From: a virus
DNA: 64,000 nucleotides
IMG/VR virus record: IMGVR_UViG_3300032116_014461
Span: 1 to 64,000 of that record
Direction: 5' to 3' (one strand)
Both the position numbers and the translations under genes were made by a program. The stretch's first letter is position 1. The number at the start of each line of letters is the position of its first letter. The notes below the pieces were generated by a model. It was given only the letters and a program-made list of their open reading frames with translations. It had not been told where the DNA came from and ran no database searches. Positions 1 through 8,200 of the stretch are shown in pieces.

Positions 1-2
1 TC

Positions 3-260
3 TTGAATAACTCGGTAATTCTGAAATTTGTAAGACAAGATACAACACAAACAAATATATCACTAACTGTTCCATCAAATAATATTTCTCTTGTAGCTAA
101 TAATAGCGTTCCTAGTGTATCTAATATTGTATTCAACACAAATATTATTGGTCAGCTCATATATAATGGGCCTATTTTTGAAAACAAACCATTTAATATG
201 GTAATTGGCTCAACGCCTTACTCTGGCACTATAAACTTCCAAACAATAACATTATCTTAA
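3..260 (+). CDS. C-terminal part of a structural protein, cut by the window edge
   Basis: An open frame runs from the window edge to a TAA stop. The only start candidate is a TTG at the third base, so the gene very probably begins upstream and only its last 85 or so residues are visible. The visible part is rich in Asn, Ser, Thr, Ile and Val in short alternating hydrophobic stretches, as in the beta-sandwich surface proteins that follow. No catalytic motif or known family can be named. The next gene starts 19 bases downstream on the same strand, which suggests membership of the same late structural operon. Confidence 0.55.
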   Translation: MNNSVILKFVRQDTTQTNISLTVPSNNISLVANNSVPSVSNIVFNTNIIGQLIYNGPIFENKPFNMVIGSTPYSGTINFQTITLS

Positions 261-278
261 ATAATAGAAGGATAGGCA

Positions 279-1355
279 ATGATTATTGATAATATCTTCA
301 ACATCAAAACTTATGCCGGTAGTCAAGCGTTGCCTTTATTTAATGCTCCTAATACCTTAGCAACCAACCCAGCATACACAACATTTCTGAATAATATATT
401 TACGATTTATGGAACACAAACAGTAGATGGTTCTATTCCTGTATTCTATAAAACTAATAATGTTCCAGATCCTAAATCGTCTCTAAGAGCCTTAGACCCT
501 CAGCAGTCTTACTATTTTATTAGCAAGGCTGACGCCGTACTTCCATATAATATCCCTTATCTTGGTAATCTGTTACCAGCTCCGTATCGCAATTGTCCTA
601 CGGTAGACGTAATACCTTCTAAGGTCACATTAACGGCGTCTTCTGGCAATTATTATTACTTAATTAATGATGTTGGGAATCTTAATACAGCATATCCATA
701 TACATATGAAGTTAAGGTTTTAAGCACCAATTGGAAAGTTACAACATTAGCTCCTTCCGGCACAGTAGCCAGTTCCCAGCCCACAAATACCATCATATCT
801 GCACTAAGATTTGATACTGATGCTGGTGTTACAGACTATTCAACCTTTTTACCTCCATCTACATCATCTAGTCAAATAGATCGTAATAATTTATTTGCTA
901 TTGTAGAAGTGTCATTAAATTCTCCTCAAAATATTGATTGTCCTAAAATAGTAGATTTAATGCTCCTACAGTGTAATAATTGCATTCCAGCCCCATCCCC
1001 AACGCCAACACCAACAGTAACAACTACTCCAACACTAACTCCTACACCCACTCCTACCAGAACACCAGCGCCAACATTTGATAGTCAACTCACAACCGTG
1101 CAAAACAGTACTCCAGTAACGGCTAATGGAATTACCTTTACGGCTGGTATCGGAGATAGACTAGACTATAGTGTTATTTCTCCAAGAGTTGGACAGGCTA
1201 GGGCGGTCAATATCTTTGTTGGAGCTACACAAGTAGCCAGAGTAGATTATACTTCTGACTATGTAAGTAGGACTTTTAGGTACTATAGAGCTTCAACAGG
1301 AGTGTCCTATATCGGCACATTCTCTGATACCGTTAATGGAAATATTAATTTTTAA
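279..1355 (+). CDS. Beta-rich structural protein with Thr/Pro linker
   Basis: A 358-residue protein whose ATG is preceded by an AAGGA Shine-Dalgarno sequence. Three parts are visible: a beta-rich N-terminal region (about 1-237) with scattered aromatic and Cys residues, including CNNC near 232-235; a Thr/Pro linker at about 238-268; and a compact beta-rich C-terminal domain (about 270-358). The linker type is shared with the next genes and separates folded modules, as is common in viral fibres and secreted adhesins. I do not recognise the two folded regions. The position upstream of giant mosaic proteins suggests a virion surface or fibre component. That role is inferred from context and composition only. 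Confidence 0.75.
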   Translation: MIIDNIFNIKTYAGSQALPLFNAPNTLATNPAYTTFLNNIFTIYGTQTVDGSIPVFYKTNNVPDPKSSLRALDPQQSYYFISKADAVLPYNIPYLGNLLPAPYRNCPTVDVIPSKVTLTASSGNYYYLINDVGNLNTAYPYTYEVKVLSTNWKVTTLAPSGTVASSQPTNTIISALRFDTDAGVTDYSTFLPPSTSSSQIDRNNLFAIVEVSLNSPQNIDCPKIVDLMLLQCNNCIPAPSPTPTPTVTTTPTLTPTPTPTRTPAPTFDSQLTTVQNSTPVTANGITFTAGIGDRLDYSVISPRVGQARAVNIFVGATQVARVDYTSDYVSRTFRYYRASTGVSYIGTFSDTVNGNINF

Positions 1356-1373
1356 TCATAGAATAGGACGATT

Positions 1374-4300
1374 ATGCCTATAACAATAAATAAGCAGTAT
1401 CAGTTTATTAAATTTTTAGGATCTGCGAACTTAAATCTTAGTACATTATCTGGCGCTATTACAAGTGAAATTGCTGTTATATACGGAATTTCTTCAGATG
1501 GCTCTTCGTATTTATCTTGGAGCAATAGTGCTTTCTCTAGTTTGCAAAATTTAGAGACATATAAAACTTATTTAGTAGTTAGTAATAGTGCTAGTCCAAA
1601 CTATACCTTATATTCTGGTTCTGAGGTTGTTGACGATAGTACTAGTACTGAGATTACTACCACAAGAGCAATGGAAACATACAGAGGTACAGTTCCATTA
1701 ACTCTGAGTAGTGCTAATTTTAGAGATAAACTTTTATTAATTTATGGTGTTTCCAACGACGGTCTGGGTTTCGTGTCCTATAGTCCATCTTCTCAGTTTA
1801 ATAGTTTAACTAGTTTACAACCCAATGTAGGATATGAATTTGTTACTAACGGCACTCCTTTTACTCTTTGGCTGGCTCCTGGAGCATCTCCTACACCAAC
1901 AGTAACTTCTACAGCCACTCCCACTTTAACGCCCACAACAACACCAACTAAAACACTCACGCCCACACCAACGCTAACTGCAACAGTTACTTCGACGCCA
2001 GCAGTAACAGCTTCTTCTACTCCTACCACCACCCCAACTCGTACAGCAACACCAACTGCTACATTAACTCCTACTCCAACGACTAGTCCATTATTAAGTC
2101 CTAATTTTGCGAACTATAGTAGTCAAGCTGTGTTTAAGGCACTACCTAATAGTAGTACAGTTGGAACAAACGGATCCAAGAGCGCTTATGATTGTTATGA
2201 CATGAGCGGTAACGTATCTGAGTGGGTTGGTCAAGGAACAGATATTTGTTTAAGAGGTGGTAATTTTTCATCTTCTTTAAACGATATCTCTAAGTACGGT
2301 AGACTTGTCGTTTCTGCCACAGCCTCCGACCCTGCTACTGGATTTAGAATTGCCACTTCTGGAACCAATGGAGATCATTTAGGATTGGGTAATTTTGCTT
2401 TTGTGGGAGATACTACCAACATGGCAGATGCTGATACCAATTATGGAGCAGTAGCTTATTCTTATAGAATATCTAGATTTCCAGTTACGAATGACGAATA
2501 TTGTGCTTTCTTAAACAGTCAGGCAAAACTTGACACTAGAGCACTTTATAATTCTCTTATGGGTAGTGATACTGAGCGTGGAGGTATAGTTCGTGGAGGA
2601 GTCGCTAATTCTTATTATTATGTTAGTAAAATGCATCATGGTAATAAGCCCATAAATTATGTAAATTGGATAGACTGCGCTAGATATTGTAACTGGCTAC
2701 ATAATGGAGCTACAGATACTAGTGATACGGAAAATGGAGCATACACTATTAATCCATTGGGTTCTGTTGTTAGAAATCCTGGAGCTAAATACTGGATACC
2801 TTTAGAAAATGAATGGTATAAAGCGGCATTTTATGATCCAACATCTGGTGGATATTACCAATATAGTACACAAAATAATACGGGGCCAACTCCGGTAACA
2901 CTTAATACCAATGGTGACGGTTCGTTCTCTCCGTCCTCCGTTGTTGATAATGGACAAATATTAGTTGTTGATTCTAATAAGATGACTATTTTGGATCCGT
3001 TAAATCCAAGTAATAATATTGTAAATATATCAGATATTAGTTTGGTGCCAAATAGTGTAGCAGTAGGACCTTTTAGAGATGATGCGTTTATTTCAAATTC
3101 TGCTGGTCTAGTAGATGTTATTAGTCTAACATCAACAAATATTGGAGATTGGACAAAAGTCTTATCTTTAGCTGCTGGCGCAGATGCAAGAAAATTACTT
3201 GTAAGTTCGGACGGATCCAAGCTATATTGTTTAAACTATGCCGACAAAACTATTACAGTGTATGATTTATTAGGATCTCCTAAATATGCTACTAGAATTA
3301 TTATGGACTATCGTAATTCTGGTACTATCTACGATTTTTGTAACGGAGAAGATTCTAATACCATCTATGTAACTTGCTCTAATGGATATGTGGCCAAAAC
3401 AACAATTGCTGGTTCATCCTATGAGACTAATGTTTATTACTACTATCATAACTATAGCCAAGCAACATCTATAGCTTTCCTACAAAATCAGATTTATGTG
3501 TCTTTAGTAGATAATAGTCCAGCACTAAAAATTCGCAATATTAATACCGGGGCAGAAGCAACTCTTAACATTATTGGCTTGAATAATTCTGGTCAGGCTT
3601 CCACAGTAACAGCTTCTTCTGTTTCTTTGCATAGTGATCAGTATAATAAGTATTTAATTTTTACTGGACACATATCTAATCTTAATAGAGCTGTTATATA
3701 TTACTATAATACTATATCTAATAGACCTGTTTCTATTAGCTATAGTGATAGCACATCTATTACTGGTATATATACCAATATTGCACAAAATAAAGACTTT
3801 GCATATTTATTTGCTGGCAATAGACTATTAACATTCGATTCTACCAACAAGTACTTTAGAAGTTCGGCAATAGTAACTACTAATTTTAGTAGTTCATCTA
3901 TCAAAGATATTGCTTTTAGAAGTAATGTGGCAGTCCCGGCACCATCACCATCTGCCACACCAACAAATACGGCCACACCCACCAGAACACCGACCAATAC
4001 GCCGACCGTCACTCCGACTAATACAATTACTCCTACCTTAACATCAACACCCACACCGACACCAACACAAGAGCCACCAGTAGTATATTCTAACGCTATT
4101 GTAGCTGCTGTTGGTGCTAATGATGTTGGTCAGCTTGGAGACGGAACATATGGATCTTCGAAATTCTTTAAACAGATTACCGCTCCTTCTGGTAATATAT
4201 TTAATTATAATGTTAGAGCTAGTGCTTTAGGTAGTCATAATCTGATTATTGATTCTAATAATAGACTTTGGGGATGGGGAAATAATGATAGAGGACAGGT

Positions 4301-5174
4301 TGGACCATCATCATGGGGTAGTTCGGCTCCTTCTGGGGACCCTCTTAATATTAATCCTTCTACTATTGCGTATGATGCTATAAGTAATAAATATGCTATA
4401 TTTGGTTTGTCTAGTAATATAGTAAATGTTTCCACTAATGGTTCGGTATGGACTAACGCAACAATAGGCACCGCTTCACCATCGTTAAACTGGACAACTG
4501 CTATTGGATGGAATAACAATACTTCTACCGGAGGTGGCTCGGCGCAAGTCAATCAATATTCTATTTTTGCATTAGCGAATAATTCTAATGTTCTTGGTGT
4601 GTACAGTAATTCAAACAATACTTGGTCTTCCTTAAGTCTGCCAGTAACCAGAAACTGGACATCTATGACCCAGGCCAGAAATAAGATCTATGCCTTTGCT
4701 AGTAATAGTAATAATGTATTTGTAATAACTCCAGGATCTAATAATACGATTACAACAACCGACGTAAGTTTAGGTCTTGGTTCTTTGAATGTGTTTTGGA
4801 AAACTTCGGCAGTTAATAGTAATGGATCTACTATAATAGCTATAGGCTATGATTCTAGAACAATAGTAAAAAGTATAGATAGTGGTTTGTCATGGTCACA
4901 AACGGGCGTTTCCTTGCCTTTAGTAGCAAAATGGGAAAAAATAATTTGTTCTAATAATAGATGGATACTAATTGCCTCTGATCAGGAAAGTGTATATACT
5001 AGTGATGATAATGGATCTACTTGGACAACCCGCAGCACAAATAGTATGAATCCTTCTTGGACTCAAATATCTATTTATAATAATACTATTGTTTTAGTGG
5101 GACTAAATAATAACTACTACTTAACAAGCACCGATAACGGCACATCTTGGAAAAAACGATTCTTAGGCATATAA
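1374..5174 (+). CDS. Mosaic fibre/adhesin with permuted FGE-like module, propellers and Thr/Pro linkers
   Basis: A 1266-residue mosaic protein; an AGGA motif precedes the ATG. N-terminal residues 1-170 hold two related beta units, each with an IYG(I/V)S-DG motif. A Thr/Pro linker follows (about 171-243). Next comes a formylglycine-generating-enzyme (FGE)/C-type-lectin-like module in permuted order: the usual C-terminal half (GNVSEW, RGGNF, GFRIA, about 244-328) precedes the usual N-terminal half (RFPVTNDEY, INYVNW, ENEWYKAAF, about 360-505). A YVTN-like propeller (about 520-855), a second Thr/Pro linker (856-901), a short RCC1 segment (903-986) and BNR/Asp-box repeats (SxDxGxxW type, to the C-terminus) follow. 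The Cys pair of true FGE enzymes is not seen after RGG, so binding rather than catalysis is likely. A receptor-binding or fibre role is inferred. Confidence 0.85.
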   Translation: MPITINKQYQFIKFLGSANLNLSTLSGAITSEIAVIYGISSDGSSYLSWSNSAFSSLQNLETYKTYLVVSNSASPNYTLYSGSEVVDDSTSTEITTTRAMETYRGTVPLTLSSANFRDKLLLIYGVSNDGLGFVSYSPSSQFNSLTSLQPNVGYEFVTNGTPFTLWLAPGASPTPTVTSTATPTLTPTTTPTKTLTPTPTLTATVTSTPAVTASSTPTTTPTRTATPTATLTPTPTTSPLLSPNFANYSSQAVFKALPNSSTVGTNGSKSAYDCYDMSGNVSEWVGQGTDICLRGGNFSSSLNDISKYGRLVVSATASDPATGFRIATSGTNGDHLGLGNFAFVGDTTNMADADTNYGAVAYSYRISRFPVTNDEYCAFLNSQAKLDTRALYNSLMGSDTERGGIVRGGVANSYYYVSKMHHGNKPINYVNWIDCARYCNWLHNGATDTSDTENGAYTINPLGSVVRNPGAKYWIPLENEWYKAAFYDPTSGGYYQYSTQNNTGPTPVTLNTNGDGSFSPSSVVDNGQILVVDSNKMTILDPLNPSNNIVNISDISLVPNSVAVGPFRDDAFISNSAGLVDVISLTSTNIGDWTKVLSLAAGADARKLLVSSDGSKLYCLNYADKTITVYDLLGSPKYATRIIMDYRNSGTIYDFCNGEDSNTIYVTCSNGYVAKTTIAGSSYETNVYYYYHNYSQATSIAFLQNQIYVSLVDNSPALKIRNINTGAEATLNIIGLNNSGQASTVTASSVSLHSDQYNKYLIFTGHISNLNRAVIYYYNTISNRPVSISYSDSTSITGIYTNIAQNKDFAYLFAGNRLLTFDSTNKYFRSSAIVTTNFSSSSIKDIAFRSNVAVPAPSPSATPTNTATPTRTPTNTPTVTPTNTITPTLTSTPTPTPTQEPPVVYSNAIVAAVGANDVGQLGDGTYGSSKFFKQITAPSGNIFNYNVRASALGSHNLIIDSNNRLWGWGNNDRGQVGPSSWGSSAPSGDPLNINPSTIAYDAISNKYAIFGLSSNIVNVSTNGSVWTNATIGTASPSLNWTTAIGWNNNTSTGGGSAQVNQYSIFALANNSNVLGVYSNSNNTWSSLSLPVTRNWTSMTQARNKIYAFASNSNNVFVITPGSNNTITTTDVSLGLGSLNVFWKTSAVNSNGSTIIAIGYDSRTIVKSIDSGLSWSQTGVSLPLVAKWEKIICSNNRWILIASDQESVYTSDDNGSTWTTRSTNSMNPSWTQISIYNNTIVLVGLNNNYYLTSTDNGTSWKKRFLGI
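1885..2094 (+). repeat. Thr/Pro codon-repeat linker in the 1374-5174 gene
   Basis: A run of about 70 codons that is almost entirely Thr, Pro, Ser, Ala and Val in a degenerate TPT-x-TPT pattern. Synonymous codons vary (aca/act/acg/acc, cca/ccc/cct), so the DNA is not a perfect repeat and the protein composition appears to be what is conserved. Shorter copies of the same type are at about 984-1071 and 3946-4077. Confidence 0.85.
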
Positions 5175-5200
5175 TATAAGTACAATATCAAGGATATACT

Positions 5201-8200
5201 ATGGCTAATTTTAGAAATCTTATCACAGGTAATGGGATACTACTAGGATTGTCTGACGACAATCAGATGTATGTTTTAGGAGATAATACTAATAAAAATT
5301 TAGTATCTAGAATAGGTAACGATGGACCATTATATGCTGCCGGATGGAAGTCTGCATCTGTTAACGCAAAACATTCCGCCGCAATAACAAACAATGGACA
5401 GCTATATGTGTGGGGAGATAATGCATACGGCCAATTGGGTGTTGGTGGTTCAATATCATCATCTATGGATCCTATATTATTAGATAATAGCGAATGGTTG
5501 AGCGTAAGTTGTGGAGCTAGACATACTATTGCTATTCAGAAGGACGGATCTTTATGGGGTTGGGGATCCAATCAGTTCGGACAACTAGGCCCTAATGCTT
5601 CTGCTATACAATATATACCATACAGAATATCCGAGCCTTCTTTTAATAATGTGTCATTGCTATTGCACCTTAATGGTTTTGCTGGTACAACTAATATTTC
5701 TGATAGTTCTCTATTGCCTAAAAATGTCAGAATCGTCGGTTCTGGTAGACTTTCTTCTACTCAGTCCAAGTTCGGCGGTATGTCGTACTATTATGGAGAT
5801 ACTACCAATAGTGCTATAGACGCCAATGGCTCATATGAAGATTTAAAATTTGGTACTGGCGACTTTACAATAGAAGGATATTTTTATCTTAATAGTAATA
5901 GTAGTGATAATTTTCTATATGATACAAGACACCCATCGTATGGTGGAGACGGATCCTATGCTTATGTTACATCTACCGGTATTCTCAATGTAGAAGGTCA
6001 AACGACCATTGTGATGCCAACGAATCGTTGGGTGCATGTGGCTTTTAGTAGACAGTCTGGTATTTTAAGAACTTTTTTTGATGGAGTATTAGTTTATACT
6101 CAAACATCTACCGCTAATTACAATTCTGGATATTGTTATATAGGTGGCGCTGCCTACTATCCTGTTGGTGCTTCTCCATTTAGGGGATACATAGATGAGA
6201 TAAGAGTAACCAAAGGCATATCAAGATACGTTTCTGCGTTTACAGCACCAGCTGTGCAATTCATTGACTCTAGTGATGCTTATCTCAAAATTTCGGCTGG
6301 ATCATTCTTTAATCTTGCTATTAAAGCAGACAATACTCTATGGAGTTGGGGAGATAATTCATATGGACAATTAGGAACATCTTCTACAGTAGTCTCAAGA
6401 CCAACACTATTACAGGTAGGTCTAGACAATAACTGGAAAGATATTGTGTGTGGTGATAGCCATGCTTTAGCAGTAAAATTAGATGGTTCGCTATATTCTT
6501 GGGGATATAATAGTTTCGGTCAGTGCGGGCTTGGTACACTTAATGAGAGTTATAGTAGCCCGGTGGCTGTTACGGGAGTTGCTGATGGAGTCGTAAACTA
6601 TCCAATTTTAGGTATTACTTTAGACAATGAAAAACGCATAGCGTGTGGTAAAAATCATAGTTTCATTATAGCCAGAACATCTCTCGGAGATAATATACTA
6701 TACGGAGCAGGAGACAACAGTAATTCGCAATTAGGTACAGGTAACAACGACCCCAAAAGAATATTTACTGCAATAGATCTAAGCAGGAGATTCGTTTCCA
6801 CAGATGCTGGAGTCAACCATAGTCTTGGTAAATTAGACTTGCCAGAAAATCAACCAACCCCTAGTCCAACAGCAACAACTACACCCACACCCACTCTTAC
6901 AGCCACAACAACCCCCACTGTTACACCAACCAAAACAACCACTCCTACTGTTACACCAACACAGTCATCTACTCCAGTAGGACCTCCTCCGTCACCATCT
7001 CCAACCACCACAATATCACCAACTCCTTCACTACCGGCTAGAGCGGGTTTTAGTTGGTTTCCTATCAACATAGTATCTAGGGCCTTAAATAGTATAGTTT
7101 ATAGTTCTAAGTTAGATAGATTTGTGGCAATGCCGAGAAATGGTAATATTCCAGCTATATCTGAAAATAGCACAGCCACTAGTTGGATAGATACGAATGC
7201 CTTACCGGCTAGTATGGCAGAACCCGAAGTTATTGATGCTAAACACTATTTATTTTCTTATGAGCCATCCATTAGTACTAGATCTAATGGTAATAATATA
7301 GCTATCTCTAATGATGGATTCAATTGGATTAATAATACTGTTGTTAGAACAGATTCAAATAACTATAGCATCACCAGCGCAGCCTCATATGCTCACCCAT
7401 CAAGTGTTGATGGACATATCATAGCTGTTGGTCCAGTAGCAAATAGTGGTAGTCGCACAGCATTAAGATATAAAAAGATAACAGTTAAAGATACGAACAA
7501 CATTACTGCTAGTATGATCCCAGAAAGAGATTTTGCACCCTTCTTAGATACAAATAATAGACCTATTTTAACAGCTAATACAGCTAATTATAATAATTAT
7601 GTCGGTAGTGTTACAGACGTGAGGTACAACGGTGGTCCTAGCTACTATGGCGCTATGGACATGACAGGAAATGTAGACGAATGGACTAGCACATCTGGTA
7701 CTGGAGGAACATCATTCGTAGCGTTGGGAGGTAATTATACCACCATTAATCCTTCTAAAAATAGTACTGTTTCTATACCATCTTCTATTAATACGGTTGC
7801 CACACGCGGGTTTAGAGTCGCCAGTATCACCAATCCAACCACCAACTATGGCGAATTTGTGTCTGTGGGAGATATCAATAACGACTCAGATAACGGCATA
7901 GGTTCTGTAACATCTGAATACCGTATTGCGAAATATCCAGTAACTAATATAGAATATGTAGAATTTTTAAATGCGGTACAACCAAGCGGAAGTATCAGCG
8001 AACTACATAATATTCCTGCTATAACAGATAAAGATATTGGTATTAAATTACCCTATACAATTTCTAGTACTATAGAAACTAATTCTAATTACTCAAAAGG
8101 TATAGCAATAAACCCTAATACCAACCGAGCATATGTTTGTAAGTATTATGATAATACTGTTGTTGTTATCAATCTTAATACTTTGACAATAGAAGCAACT

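Noticed and set aside
1793-2032. Minus-strand open frames opposite the Thr/Pro linkers (Val/Gly-rich)
   Set aside because: They are mirror products of the Thr/Pro codon repeats (GVGVxV pattern) and recur opposite every linker; no ribosome sites or family signals.
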